Notes: generated by a model from the letters alone, not told the origin. Shown: positions 27,105-39,489, counted from the first letter of the stretch. The stretch: DNA of 64,000 nucleotides from Desulfosporosinus sp. (GCA_031292075.1 JARLHW010000040.1:99512-163511); one strand, 5' to 3'. Program-made: numbers and translations.

Positions 27105-27552
27105 GAATCTTACTTACTGCAGTCTCATCACAATTTGGAAACTTAATACAATTAATACACTCAGTCCAAACTTTTTGTGGCATTTCTTCTTTACTAACTT
27201 CTTCATAACCACAGTATTTAAAGAACTCAGGCTGATAAGTCAAAGCAAATAACTTCGTACAGCCCAATTCCCTTGCTTCTTCTTCAAGCCCCTTAACGAT
27301 CAGCGTTCCGATCCCTCTTCTTTTATATTCATTGGAAACCGCCAAGGCTCGTATTTCCGCTAAGTCACTCCAAAGAATATGGAGTGACGCAACCCCCACC
27401 AATTGCCCATCCACTTCAGCCAGCAGGAACTCCCGAATATTTTCATAAAGCATATTTCTTGATCGGCCAAGCATTAGACCTTGTTCTGCATTACTATTAA
27501 TTAATAACATCATCGCTTCAACATCCGCTATTCGCGCCTTACGCAATTTCAT
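27100..27552 (-). CDS. GNAT N-acetyltransferase (ArgA-like short form)
   Basis: MKLRKARIADVEAMMLLIN..RALAVSNEYKRRGIGTLIVKGLEEEARELG..FFKYCGYEEV. Confidence 0.85.
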   Translation of the reverse strand: MKLRKARIADVEAMMLLINSNAEQGLMLGRSRNMLYENIREFLLAEVDGQLVGVASLHILWSDLAEIRALAVSNEYKRRGIGTLIVKGLEEEARELGCTKLFALTYQPEFFKYCGYEEVSKEEMPQKVWTECINCIKFPNCDETAVSKIL

Positions 27553-27796
27553 CTCTTTTTCTCCTTTGTACTTTTGCATAATTATACAACAATTATTATA
27601 TTATTGCATATTTTATTTTGATTGAAATAACTTCCATTTTGTGAATTGTGATAAATTTGTTGGATTTCTCTTACATTCTTTTATTATATGAGCTTACTTT
27701 TTGTACAGCATCTCCTTATTTTAACAATTTTCCGCATATTATTATGGTACAATATGTAAAAGCATTGTTCTTTGTAATACTGGAGGGGATTGTATT

Positions 27797-29074
27797 GTGT
27801 TTTCCCTAAAATTACGTTTTCTCCATCGACAAAGTGTCGTTATATTTTTATTTATTATCCTCATAATAACCATTGTCATTATGCTCGTTATTGCTACACA
27901 AGTATACTCAAGTCAGCCATTTATCCAGCTTCTGCTAGGTAATATGCTCTTCCTGCTGGGAATAATGTTTGTCTACGTTCGCAAGGAAACACAAGAACGC
28001 TTACTTCATCAATCTCACATCAAAGCGATGCGTGTGTTGCTTCGGCAAAATCCCCCATTAATACAAACTGTCGACTATACACGCGAAGCGGTTATCATAC
28101 TGGACAAGACAGGAATTATTATAGAATCAAATCCTCAATCGACATACCTTTTATCTTTATCCGAATCTTACTTAATCGGCAAATCTATATCCAATGTTTT
28201 AGGAATTCTACCAAACTTTCAGCGAACTGAAGTACCTGAGAATGGGGAATTCATCTGGGAAACTCAGAATAAAGTAATAAAACACTTGAAGTTTCGAACA
28301 CGCCCTTTACTGGACTACAACATTCCATCAGGCACGCTTTTGACACTTTACGATATCAGTGAAGCCAAGAAACGCTCAGAAGCGTATGTACAAATTGCAA
28401 AATTCTCCATTGTTGGCCAAGTTTCTGCAGGCTTAGCACATGAAATCCGCAACCCCTTGACAACCATCAAAGGTTTTATGCAACTAATTACGCCCGCACA
28501 ATGGCCCGAATCATTTCGCCCGTATCAACAACTTATTCTCGATGAAATCCAAACCATAGATCAAGTTTTAGATAAATTTGTACTCTTAACCAGTCCATCC
28601 GCACCTCAAATGAAACTAGTTAATATGACAGAAACCCTTCAAGCCATGGTGCAAACAATTCAGCCCATACGCCTTATGCAGGGAATTACCCTTGTTTTGG
28701 AAAGCCCCGACCAACCGGTATATGTCATGGGCGACTATGAACAACTACTCCAAGCGCTTCTGTCCATTCTAAACAACGCAATTGAAGCATCACCCAAAAA
28801 TGAAAAAGTTATTATTCGTTTAACTGAGCATGAATCACACGTCAGGATATGCGTTATTGATCACGGGCCCGGCATTCCGGAAAACCTACGCCAGCGAGTC
28901 CTTGATCCATTCTTCACCACGCAAGATGCAGGTACCGGACTTGGCTTAACCATCGCTCAGCAAATCATCCTCGCACACCATGGTAAACTTCACTTTTTAG
29001 TACCTTCTTCTGGAACTGAAGTGCTGATTGATTTACCCCGTTTATCAACTTTCACAAGTAACCTTTCTGCATGA
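27797..29074 (+). CDS. PAS-containing membrane sensor histidine kinase (sporulation-kinase-like)
   Basis: Two TMs, PAS, GLAHEIRNPLTTIKGFMQL H-box, DHGPGIP and GTGLGLTIAQQI; GTG start. Confidence 0.92.
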   Translation: MFSLKLRFLHRQSVVIFLFIILIITIVIMLVIATQVYSSQPFIQLLLGNMLFLLGIMFVYVRKETQERLLHQSHIKAMRVLLRQNPPLIQTVDYTREAVIILDKTGIIIESNPQSTYLLSLSESYLIGKSISNVLGILPNFQRTEVPENGEFIWETQNKVIKHLKFRTRPLLDYNIPSGTLLTLYDISEAKKRSEAYVQIAKFSIVGQVSAGLAHEIRNPLTTIKGFMQLITPAQWPESFRPYQQLILDEIQTIDQVLDKFVLLTSPSAPQMKLVNMTETLQAMVQTIQPIRLMQGITLVLESPDQPVYVMGDYEQLLQALLSILNNAIEASPKNEKVIIRLTEHESHVRICVIDHGPGIPENLRQRVLDPFFTTQDAGTGLGLTIAQQIILAHHGKLHFLVPSSGTEVLIDLPRLSTFTSNLSA

Positions 29075-30299
29075 GTGATTGGTTCATAAGCTTACTTTGA
29101 CATTTTAGTTCATAAATCCCTTTGTCCCGCCAGTTTTCTGGTAGTGTCCAGATCGGAAATTTATCCACGTCTTTTAGCCAACAGTACCAACGGCGAATTT
29201 CCTCCTCCATGCTGAGTGTTGTAAGCCAATGTATTCGACCATCCCATACTAATGGGTCTCCCTGCTCGTCTTTAGCTTGAACTAACAGTAAACTTCTTTC
29301 CAACACACATGCCAATAGAATACTGCGTGAGGCTTTTGTGAGCGGCTTTTCAAAAATCGGACATACGACACTTAATTGCCCATTGCCTTGGAAAAAATAC
29401 CATTGTTCAAGCTCGATCACTGAATTTTCGCGTCGCTCTTTAGGCTGCCATGGCCACGGCCACGGTATACCCCAGAGCGATTTCAAAATTCCATCCCCAT
29501 GGTGAAGCCATAAAGCAAGAAGATCTTGCGGGCGAAGTTTTCCTTCTTGTTCAAGAGATTCGAGATTGTCAAGGATACTCAAGATTGCCAAACGAAATTC
29601 CAAATTTAGTGAACCTGAAACATCCACCCATCCCTGTTTTTGCCACTTCAATATTTGATCGTTGTCTTTAAGCCACTTTACTTTGCTGCTTAGTTCAAAT
29701 TTCTTACCTTTACGACGCACTTCGGCAATCTCAAGGTTGCCCCAAAGAAAAGCAATGTGCTGAGGTTTTATCTCGATACGAACCCGTCGACTAGCCAAAC
29801 CTTCAAAAAACTCGTTGACAATCATAAGTTGTTGCAGAGCGACTGGATTCAGCCCTTGTCCCCAGCGTTTCCAATCTGGACGTTCTTCACCTAGGGCGTA
29901 GCGTGAACGATTACTTAGTTGCTCCTCCGGAATAAGGTATAAGCTAGGCGTAAGTTTCTCACGCCAATAAACAGCCCGTGCAGAGATAGTTCCCCCAATT
30001 TTGGAAACTCCATTTAAAAAGGCTGATGAAAAATTAGGGGCCACAAAATAGATCACGGTCTTGGCACCATTGCTGAGCCGATTTCCCCATAATACACCGG
30101 CCAGTAAGAATTCCTCTTCGCGCATAATAGAAGAACTGGCAATAATGCCAACTCTCAAAGTTGTCTCGCCACCCATAAAATAGGCAAACTGAGGTGGGAG
30201 ACGGTTTGCTTTCTTTTTGTCCTCTGGGCATTCTAGCCAATTCTGAGCAATAAATACGTCAGGATGAGCTTCCCAGATCTCGTTCCAGGTGATACTCAC
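29052..30299 (-). CDS. Hypothetical protein, 415 aa
   Basis: Long Trp-rich ORF, convergent with and overlapping the kinase 3' end. Confidence 0.7.
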   Translation of the reverse strand: MSITWNEIWEAHPDVFIAQNWLECPEDKKKANRLPPQFAYFMGGETTLRVGIIASSSIMREEEFLLAGVLWGNRLSNGAKTVIYFVAPNFSSAFLNGVSKIGGTISARAVYWREKLTPSLYLIPEEQLSNRSRYALGEERPDWKRWGQGLNPVALQQLMIVNEFFEGLASRRVRIEIKPQHIAFLWGNLEIAEVRRKGKKFELSSKVKWLKDNDQILKWQKQGWVDVSGSLNLEFRLAILSILDNLESLEQEGKLRPQDLLALWLHHGDGILKSLWGIPWPWPWQPKERRENSVIELEQWYFFQGNGQLSVVCPIFEKPLTKASRSILLACVLERSLLLVQAKDEQGDPLVWDGRIHWLTTLSMEEEIRRWYCWLKDVDKFPIWTLPENWRDKGIYELKCQSKLMNQSLMQKGYL

Positions 30300-30461
30300 G
30301 ATGAACCTCCCTTAGCATTTCTCCATATGCATGTTTACGCGCTAAGGACGAAGATCATGACACATTTAATTAGGCATATTTAAAAAATAACAAGTCTAAA
30401 AATATCTATAGCATCTTTCAACTTGTTTTGTTATTTATTTCGAATGCCTAAAAATTCGAAG

Positions 30462-31535
30462 CTATTGTTTCATTAGCCAGCTTTGAACAATTTGCAACGT
30501 CTCCTCAATGGGCAGAGCGTGACGGATGTGTCCGTCACGTCCTTCCATAGTACGCGCCAAAAACAAGGTGTTCCAAATACTTTCTGCACTTGTTTCAACC
30601 ACGGCTCTGAAGAATTCATCCAGTTCCCCGTCTGATAAATAATTGTTATGTTCACAGGAGTAGGTGCTGACCATCAAGCAGAAATCTCCACTGCCGGTCA
30701 TCGAGATCGAACCTGTTCGCCCCAACCCCAAACTTGCTCGACGTGCAAGTTGTTTAAGTTGCCAACGTGATAAAGGCGCATCTGTCGTCCCCACCAGAAT
30801 CAGCGACCCCGGAATTTGCCCCACTCCCGGTATAGAAAGAATTTGCCCGACTGGAACACCAGAGAAGAGAAAATCGCGCAGGAGACCAAAATTAGCCAGG
30901 GCAAGCATCCCTACTACATAGCTACGCCCACTCTGATCTCGCACGATACGGGAAGAACTTCCGATTCCCCCTTTCATTTGAAAACAGGACATTCCGACCC
31001 CAGCTCCAACATTTCCTTGCATGATTGGCCCTTTGGTCGCACGTTGAAGGGCAAGTATGGCATCCCACGGCTTAACATGTCGTCCCTGAATATCATTCAA
31101 ATATGAATCGTCGCATTCCATGACCACAATATTTGGGGTACGAGCATCATTCCCTATCTCAGGATTTTGCTGTAATAAATAGGTAATGACGCCGTTAGCC
31201 ACGTCGTTAACGCTGAGTGTATTCGTCAATAATATTGGACAATTTAGAATACCCATCTCTTGAATGAAGGGAACGCCGATAGACTTTCCGTACCCATTGA
31301 ATACCTCGACCCCTGCACGGCATGGGTGACGATAAAGGTTAACCGGACGAGGTAATATCGCCGTCACACCCGTTCGAACCGGGCCCCTTCCGGGTACTAA
31401 CGCTCCACTACCCTGAATCAAGGATACATTTCCCACCTGCACTCCCGGAACATCCGTAATATCATTGCAGGGGCCAGTTAGCATCTGTCCCATCCATAGC
31501 CCTAGACTTCTGGGCGTGCTTCTTTTCTGCATCAA
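30462..31535 (-). CDS. P1/S58 family peptidase (DmpA/BapA-like)
   Basis: DITDVPGVQVGNVSLI, GVGMSCFQMKGGIGSSSR, LARTMEGRDGH; start probably at MQKRST or just upstream. Confidence 0.88.
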   Translation of the reverse strand: MMQKRSTPRSLGLWMGQMLTGPCNDITDVPGVQVGNVSLIQGSGALVPGRGPVRTGVTAILPRPVNLYRHPCRAGVEVFNGYGKSIGVPFIQEMGILNCPILLTNTLSVNDVANGVITYLLQQNPEIGNDARTPNIVVMECDDSYLNDIQGRHVKPWDAILALQRATKGPIMQGNVGAGVGMSCFQMKGGIGSSSRIVRDQSGRSYVVGMLALANFGLLRDFLFSGVPVGQILSIPGVGQIPGSLILVGTTDAPLSRWQLKQLARRASLGLGRTGSISMTGSGDFCLMVSTYSCEHNNYLSDGELDEFFRAVVETSAESIWNTLFLARTMEGRDGHIRHALPIEETLQIVQSWLMKQ

Positions 31536-31628
31536 AAATCCCTCCATTGTTACTTCTATGGTGAGCAACGGAGGGATATTCATGAACCTTATGTATATAG
31601 ATTGCCTACGCAAGACAAGGGGAATTCT

Positions 31629-32417
31629 TCAATGCCCTGCTAAAACCAGCCCTATAACTATTACTCCAATAATAAAACGATATCCTACAAAAAGAGCAAA
31701 GTTGCTTGTTCTTAAGTAGCGCAATAAAAACGAGATACTTAAAATTCCAACAACAAAGGCGGAAATAACACCGACCGAAAAAGGCAAATCTATAGAAGCC
31801 ATCGTCAAATGTCGAAGCTTCAAGACTCCTGCGCCCAAAATGATCGGTGTAGACATAAGGAATGAAAAGCGAGCGGCATCTTCTCTGGTTAGATCCAAAA
31901 AACGAGCAGTTGTCATTGTACTGCCAGAACGAGATACCCCTGGAATAATTGCTAGGGCTTGGGAAAGACCAATCCAAATCGCGTCTGCCATAGTCATCGT
32001 ATCCATTTTGCGAAGTTGACGTTTTTTGTCTGCTAAATAAAGAAGAATTCCCATGACAATCATCATAATTCCAATCAGCAAAGGATTACGAAAAGTGTTC
32101 TCCGCTTGTTTCTCAAAGGCGAGACCAAACAACCCTCCAGGAATGGTTGCCAGGACTAAGTACCAAAAAATACGCTTTTCGTCTGAAGCTTGACGCCGCA
32201 GGGCCGCTTTTACCAATCTGACCCAATCCCTCCAGAAATACAAGACTACCGCCAAAAGAGTTCCCATGTGTAGCGCGACGTCAAATGTTAAATCCAGTCC
32301 TGGATCTTTCCAACCAAAAAGCCAGGGGATTAATATAAGGTGCGCTGAACTGGAGATGGGCAAAAACTCTCCTAAACCTTGGACAATACCTAAAATTAGT
32401 GCATGTAGAACTGTCAC
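31629..32417 (-). CDS. uppP: Undecaprenyl-diphosphatase
   Basis: GIVQGLGEFLPISSSAHL and PGVSRSGSTMT. Confidence 0.95.
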   Translation of the reverse strand: MTVLHALILGIVQGLGEFLPISSSAHLILIPWLFGWKDPGLDLTFDVALHMGTLLAVVLYFWRDWVRLVKAALRRQASDEKRIFWYLVLATIPGGLFGLAFEKQAENTFRNPLLIGIMMIVMGILLYLADKKRQLRKMDTMTMADAIWIGLSQALAIIPGVSRSGSTMTTARFLDLTREDAARFSFLMSTPIILGAGVLKLRHLTMASIDLPFSVGVISAFVVGILSISFLLRYLRTSNFALFVGYRFIIGVIVIGLVLAGH

Positions 32418-32496
32418 TTTACACCCTCCATCACAAATGATAGCTTAACTATACCACATGGGGAAAGGAATTCAAACGCCCATTTGCTACTACTTG

Positions 32497-33078
32497 TTAT
32501 GCCTCCTGCTGCTTTTCAGAGAGCCCATCTAAAAAGACAGAGAGCGCATGATTCATCTCTTTATGCAAATCGCCCACACCAGAAACAAACCAGCGGATAA
32601 AATGTTGTACCATCATACCTTCCAAACTTTCAGCCAAAAAGGCAGGATCAAACTCACAACTAATTTCGTTGTTTTGTTGCCCAACCGTCAAAATGGCCAA
32701 AAGACCATAATGTAAACTCATGTCATAATCCGCCCCTTCGCGGTTCCGGACAGTGACCCAAGCAATTTCTCGATCATTTATCATAAATTCCGTCCAATCT
32801 CGAAGAAGTGTCCCTAAGCGCTGCCGTGTAGACAAACTGGGCTTCTGACGGCCATCGTTGACAAGATGTTGATATGTACGTCGCGAAAATTCCAAAATAA
32901 CGGCTTCTTTAGTCGGAAAATAGTTGTAGAAAGTTCCTTTCCCCACGTCAGCATGCTGCGTAATCTGTTCAACTGAAGTAGCTGCAAATCCTTGCAAACG
33001 AAAAAGTTGCATTGCATTGGAGAAGATTTTTTCGCGAGTTTCTTTTTTCTTACGTTCTCGACGAGACATATCCGGCAT
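32497..33078 (-). CDS. TetR family regulator
   Basis: REKIFSNAMQLFRLQGFAATSVEQITQHADVGKGTFYNYFPTKEAV. Confidence 0.92.
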   Translation of the reverse strand: MPDMSRRERKKKETREKIFSNAMQLFRLQGFAATSVEQITQHADVGKGTFYNYFPTKEAVILEFSRRTYQHLVNDGRQKPSLSTRQRLGTLLRDWTEFMINDREIAWVTVRNREGADYDMSLHYGLLAILTVGQQNNEISCEFDPAFLAESLEGMMVQHFIRWFVSGVGDLHKEMNHALSVFLDGLSEKQQEA

Positions 33079-33224
33079 CTTGACTCCCCCTTAATATCGA
33101 AGTTGGTCGATGAATGAACTCAAAAGCATCTATAATATTCATTCTCCATATTCCATATTTTTCCTTCTTTTTTTGGGGGGATTTTTGCTTTTTTAGCCAT
33201 AGGATTTCTCAGATTATCTCACGC

Positions 33225-34382
33225 TCAACTCTTTTTCTTACGAGCAGATGCTTCTCCGAGTTTCCAAACCGTTAGGACTCTCCAAACCGCGCGCTCCAAC
33301 TGATTTTCCGCTTTCCGAAAGGCCTCCTCGATAGTTGCAGGCCTTTCAGAGATACTAAAACAACTCGCTATACCAACGTCAGCCAGAAGATCCGGAGGGC
33401 CTTCCACCGCTCCAGAAATAACAAGTACAGGAACCTCATATTTCTTGGCTAAGGCTGCAACACCTACCGGCACTTTACCATAGGCCGTCTGAAAATCCGT
33501 CCTACCTTCACCTGTAAGCACTAAATCTGCGTGCTGAATTTTCACATCCGCATCGGCCACCTCCAAGACCATCTGTGACCCGGGCCGCAATTTTGCTCCT
33601 AGAAAACCGACAACTCCCGCGCCAACTCCTCCGGCTGCGCCGCCACCGCTTAATTCCAACAGGTTTCTACCCACTAAGGTGCTTAGACGTTCTCCAAAGT
33701 TTTGTAAAGCCGCATCCAGTACTCTGATATCTTCAGGATTCGCACCCTTTTGCGGACCATAAACGGCGCTAGCCCCCTCTGGACCACAGAGCGGATTTTG
33801 AACATCACAGGCAACCTCGAACTGTACCTTTGCTAGGCGAGGATCTACCCCAGACATATCAATGTTGACGAGGTTGGCAAGAGCTGCTCCTCCCTGGGGC
33901 AACTCTTTTCCCTGGGCATCCAGTAGTTTAACACCTAAGGCGACAGCCAAACCAGCCCCGCCATCATTCGTTGCACTTCCACCGATACCGAGAAGAATTC
34001 TCTTTACTCCACGATCCAACGCGTCCCGGATCAGCATACCGGTTCCCTGTGTGGACGTCAGGCGAGGATCTCTTTCCTTATCACGCAAGAGAGTTAGTCC
34101 AGACGCCGCTGCCATTTCAATAATCGCAGTCGCTCCATTGTCGATAAGTCCATAGGTTGCCTCGATTGATCGTCCCAACGGATCTGTTACCTTAATTTTG
34201 ATCTCTTCTCCAGGTACCGCACTAAGTATTGCTTCCACCGTACCTTCTCCCCCGTCTGCCATCGGGATCAGATCAATCTCGCTTTGCGGGTAAACCCGTT
34301 GAACGCCCCTACTCATAGCAAGGGCTACGTTTAAAGCATTTAAGCAACCCTTGAAAGAATCCGGGGCAATTACGATTCTCAT
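33225..34382 (-). CDS. Glycerate kinase
   Basis: MRIVIAPDSFKGCLNALNVA and LLGIGGSATNDGGAGLAVALG; start set at MRIVIAPDS. Confidence 0.93.
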   Translation of the reverse strand: MRIVIAPDSFKGCLNALNVALAMSRGVQRVYPQSEIDLIPMADGGEGTVEAILSAVPGEEIKIKVTDPLGRSIEATYGLIDNGATAIIEMAAASGLTLLRDKERDPRLTSTQGTGMLIRDALDRGVKRILLGIGGSATNDGGAGLAVALGVKLLDAQGKELPQGGAALANLVNIDMSGVDPRLAKVQFEVACDVQNPLCGPEGASAVYGPQKGANPEDIRVLDAALQNFGERLSTLVGRNLLELSGGGAAGGVGAGVVGFLGAKLRPGSQMVLEVADADVKIQHADLVLTGEGRTDFQTAYGKVPVGVAALAKKYEVPVLVISGAVEGPPDLLADVGIASCFSISERPATIEEAFRKAENQLERAVWRVLTVWKLGEASARKKKS

Positions 34383-34386
34383 TTTT

Positions 34387-34722
34387 TCACTCCTTAACTT
34401 GAGCACGCCGCCCTATAATCATTCCGACCTTAAGAAAAACGAGGAGACTAATAAAATCCAAACCGACTATTGTCCAACTTTCAATTGGAATTCCTGAAAT
34501 ACCTGCAATCAAATAGGATAATGAATTAAATAGTAAGGCCGCTAGGTAGGCAGCACGCAAGTTCTCTAGCCGGGGACGATATCCTACTAAAAATCCCAGT
34601 GGATAAAAAAGTGCAAAATTAAACGTCAGTTGATTAAGTAGTCCATCTGCAACAAAAATTTGACTCCAAAAAATGAAAAGCACGCTTAGGATAAGAGTAT
34701 AGCGCCAAAAAGCAGAATTCAT
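34387..34722 (-). CDS. Hypothetical membrane protein
   Basis: Hydrophobic 111-aa ORF just upstream of the glycerate kinase. Confidence 0.65.
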   Translation of the reverse strand: MNSAFWRYTLILSVLFIFWSQIFVADGLLNQLTFNFALFYPLGFLVGYRPRLENLRAAYLAALLFNSLSYLIAGISGIPIESWTIVGLDFISLLVFLKVGMIIGRRAQVKE

Positions 34723-34742
34723 GCCTACCTCCCATTAAAATA

Positions 34743-34765
34743 AGGAGAGAGTAAGCCTCTCTCCC
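34743..34765 (-). terminator. Terminator after guaB
   Basis: ggagagag-taagc-ctctctcc with minus-strand U-rich tail. Confidence 0.7.
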
Positions 34766-34783
34766 CAAATTCCATTTTGTTAG

Positions 34784-36307
<1,524 letters not shown>

Positions 36308-36404
36308 TTATCTCCATACATTTCCCTGTTCCCAAGAAAAATATTCCCTTATACTTGTCAACCAGGATTCGACTCATTATGATGGAGGAATAAGGAGGCC
36401 AAAT

Positions 36405-36905
36405 ATGTTCTACCGTGTACACCAATTTACTCAGGCATTCTTTCCTCACATTGATTCTTCAGAAATAAAATGGGCAAGGGATAACCTGTCCACTAAAGCC
36501 TATTCACTCTTTCTTAAGCAGTCACGATCAGAACAGCGGCACGCTCTCGATGTGGCACAAAGTATAATGACTTATAAACAAGCTTTATCTTCCTCCGACT
36601 TTCGTAACCTTCTTACCGCTGCACTCCTCCATGATTGTGGCAAATCCACCGTCTTCATACGCCTCTGGCATCGGGTATTTATTGTTTTGATTCAGAAAAT
36701 GCCCAAGCCTATCTGGTCTCGCCTTGAGGCTAGCCACACCGTTTTTGCCTTACCTTTAAAGATCTCCACCCAGCACGCCACTTGGGGTGAAAATTTAGCC
36801 CGGACAGCAGGCTTAAACTCTGAGATTTGTCTTTTAATCCGCGAACATCATACTCCTAAAACAGAGTTAGGGCGTATTTTGGAAAAAGCTGATAATGCAC
36901 ACTGA
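36405..36905 (+). CDS. HD-domain phosphohydrolase
   Basis: AALLHDCGKS and IREHHTP. Confidence 0.82.
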   Translation: MFYRVHQFTQAFFPHIDSSEIKWARDNLSTKAYSLFLKQSRSEQRHALDVAQSIMTYKQALSSSDFRNLLTAALLHDCGKSTVFIRLWHRVFIVLIQKMPKPIWSRLEASHTVFALPLKISTQHATWGENLARTAGLNSEICLLIREHHTPKTELGRILEKADNAH

Positions 36906-36943
36906 AAAAGCATGAGTCGTCAAAACGTAGACTCATGCTTTTT
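36905..36943. terminator. Bidirectional terminator
   Basis: aaaaagcatgagtc-gtcaaaacgta-gactcatgcttttt. Confidence 0.85.
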
Positions 36944-37199
36944 GTTCAGATGATTCCATCTTTTCTTGGAGTTCCACCATTTCTCTATTTTTCGAAAAAA
37001 TCCACTTAGCAAATCGTTTGTTATCTCGTTGTAAACGCACGTTTTCCTTTTCCAGGCGGTGAACTAAGGCCACCTTTTCTCTTTCAACTTTTTCTAACAG
37101 GTTCATAAGCACTCGACGGCTTACTCTTAAATGTTCAACACGCTGCTCAAGTTCCCCTACACGCGCCTTAAGTAATTTTAATTCGTCTACGGCATCCAA
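36933..37199 (-). CDS. Small coiled-coil protein
   Basis: Heptad-rich KARVGELEQRVEHLRVSRRVLMNLLEKVEREK. Confidence 0.65.
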   Translation of the reverse strand: MDAVDELKLLKARVGELEQRVEHLRVSRRVLMNLLEKVEREKVALVHRLEKENVRLQRDNKRFAKWIFSKNREMVELQEKMESSEQKA

Positions 37200-37291
37200 T
37201 GACTTTCGCCCCCCCTCGGCTCTGGCTATACTAGTATTCTATGCCGAGAGGTCGGATTTTAATCCTTACCCTCTAAAAGACTCATTTCCCT

Positions 37292-38137
37292 CTACTGATT
37301 GTGCTCTGCTGCAGTTAGGATCTGTTGGATCACATTAAGAGATACTCCCCAACGCCCAAGCGTCACGCCAGGCTTACGCGTTTCCCCATGAAAATCCGAA
37401 CCTCCCGTTGTTAGTAAGTGATATTCCTGGGCAATGGCACGAAATTTCTTTTCATCTTCCGCATTGTGATCAGAATGTAGTATTTCGATGCCTTGGAGAC
37501 CAACTTCGACCCAGGCTGGAATACCGTCTTCTAAATGCTGCGCACCGGGATGGGCGAGAACTGCAACGCCGTGTGCCGCTCGCACTATCTCAATGCCCTC
37601 TTCCGGGGTCAGTTTATAGCGTGGAATATAAGCCGATGCCCCCCTTCCGATATAACGATCAAACCCTTCCCCGATACTTCTTACATATCCCCGTTCCATG
37701 AGTGCATGAGCAATATGCGGACGTCCGATGGATTCACCTTGCGCAAACTGTTGAACTTCATCAACACTGATAGGGATCCCCTGCGTTTTCAAACGGTCCA
37801 GGATTTTCAGCATTCGTTGTTCACGAGCTTGGCGTAAATACTTTAGTTTATCCCTTAAGCTGGTGGATGAACCATCTAGTGCATAGCCAAGGATATGAAC
37901 CTCTTTCCCTTGCCACTCCGTGCTAAGCTCGATCCCTCTAAGTATTCGTATCTGATGTTTTTTGCCGGCTTCCTCTGCCTCTTGCCAGCCCTGGATCGTA
38001 TCATGGTCTGTGATGCCAATTCCTTTTAAGCCTAACTCTGCAGCTAAGACAATAAGTTCTGTCGGTGTTAGCAATCCGTCCGACGCTGTCGTATGACAAT
38101 GTAAATCCGCTTCAAATAAGGTGAATGCTTGATTCAA
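37292..38137 (-). CDS. PHP-domain metal-dependent phosphoesterase
   Basis: DLHCHTTASDGLLTP, GITDHDT, GGSDFHG. Confidence 0.93.
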   Translation of the reverse strand: MNQAFTLFEADLHCHTTASDGLLTPTELIVLAAELGLKGIGITDHDTIQGWQEAEEAGKKHQIRILRGIELSTEWQGKEVHILGYALDGSSTSLRDKLKYLRQAREQRMLKILDRLKTQGIPISVDEVQQFAQGESIGRPHIAHALMERGYVRSIGEGFDRYIGRGASAYIPRYKLTPEEGIEIVRAAHGVAVLAHPGAQHLEDGIPAWVEVGLQGIEILHSDHNAEDEKKFRAIAQEYHLLTTGGSDFHGETRKPGVTLGRWGVSLNVIQQILTAAEHNQ

Positions 38138-38164
38138 GCTTTAACCCCCTTTTCTGAATTATTG

Positions 38165-38190
38165 TAGGGGCAATTCATGAATTGCCCCTA
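38165..38190. repeat. Perfect 26-bp palindrome
   Basis: taggggcaattcatgaattgccccta, directly 3' of the M19 dipeptidase gene. Confidence 0.8.
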
Positions 38191-38191
38191 C

Positions 38192-39148
38192 TTATCTTAA
38201 CACGGACGACAATAAACGCATAAAATTACGACCGGTAATCTGCTCAATCTCCAGATTGGAAAACCCTCTTTTCGTTAAATCATCGATCAGGTATCCATAG
38301 TTACCGACATGCTCCAGGCCTTCAGGCGTTTCACTAATTCCGTCAAAGTCTGAACCTAAGCCAACCGTTTCTACTCCGGCCACCTCTGCAATATGACAAA
38401 TATGACGTATCACATCATCACGAGTCGCTTTGCCGGTTTCTTGCAAAAATCGAGGATAAAAGTTTACTCCGACCAACCCTTTTTGCTTTGCCAAGGCACG
38501 AAGCTGTTGATCAGTTAGATTTCGGGGATGAGCGCAAAGAGCTTTCGCACAAGAGTGGGAGGCAACGATAGGATCCTGCGAAAGCTCTAAGACATGCCAA
38601 AATCCGGCCTCATTAAGATGAGAAACATCGATAAGCATCCCCAGTTTATTCATGCGCAGAATGACTTCCTGCCCTAACTGCGTTAATCTGCTTTGGGTAT
38701 CAGTTTCGCCAACCCCATCTGCGAGAGCATTACGTTGATTCCAGGTTAGACCTAAGGCTCTAACACCGAGTTTGTAAATAATATCAAGCATAAAGATAGC
38801 TTCTCCCAAGATTTCTCCACCCTCTACACTCAATAAAATACCTATTCGGGTTGGATCCGGTATTTGTTCAAGGTCAAGTTTTTTTTGAACAAGGAAGACC
38901 TGATCCGGATGGTCAGCGATAAATCGATGGGCTCCTTCGATTAGCTGTAATCCACGCCACGTAGCCATCGACGGTTTATACCTTGTTTCAATAAATGCTG
39001 CCAGAAACTGTAAAGAGACTCCTGCAACTCTAGCCCTTTGAGTATCCCAGTGCCCTCCTTCTGCAGGATCTTGGAGCGTTCTTTCGCCGTTCACAAAATG
39101 GATTAAACTATCGCAATGCCCGTCAACAATGTAAGGATTTTCCACCAC
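38192..39148 (-). CDS. Membrane dipeptidase (peptidase M19)
   Basis: VDGHCDSLIH, LIDVSHLNEAGFW, VASHSCAKALC, LGSDFDGI. Confidence 0.92.
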   Translation of the reverse strand: MVENPYIVDGHCDSLIHFVNGERTLQDPAEGGHWDTQRARVAGVSLQFLAAFIETRYKPSMATWRGLQLIEGAHRFIADHPDQVFLVQKKLDLEQIPDPTRIGILLSVEGGEILGEAIFMLDIIYKLGVRALGLTWNQRNALADGVGETDTQSRLTQLGQEVILRMNKLGMLIDVSHLNEAGFWHVLELSQDPIVASHSCAKALCAHPRNLTDQQLRALAKQKGLVGVNFYPRFLQETGKATRDDVIRHICHIAEVAGVETVGLGSDFDGISETPEGLEHVGNYGYLIDDLTKRGFSNLEIEQITGRNFMRLLSSVLR

Positions 39149-39228
39149 AGCGGCCCCTCCTCTTAAACAACATAATAAAGCACCTGTCTGCTACCGAAGA
39201 TAGCAAACAGGTGACTCTCCAGTAACCG

Positions 39229-39489
39229 TTAGCGTGGCTGTACAATTAATTTAATTGCCGTCCTCTCTTCTCCATCAATTATGACGTCCGTAAATGCCGG
39301 AATACAGATCAGGTCGACTCCACTTGGAGCCACAAAGCCACGAGCAATTGCCACAGCCTTCACAGCTTGGTTGAGAGCGCCAGCTCCAATAGCTTGCAGC
39401 TCAGCACCGCCACTCTCACGAAGAACCCCTGCGAGAGCCCCAGCAACAGCGTTCGGACTTGATTTAGCTGAAACTTTTAAAACATCCAT
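39229..39489 (-). CDS. spoVS: Stage V sporulation protein S
   Basis: MDVLKVSAKSSPNAVAGALAGVLRE..IGAGALNQAVKAVAIARGFVAPSGVDL. Confidence 0.97.
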   Translation of the reverse strand: MDVLKVSAKSSPNAVAGALAGVLRESGGAELQAIGAGALNQAVKAVAIARGFVAPSGVDLICIPAFTDVIIDGEERTAIKLIVQPR

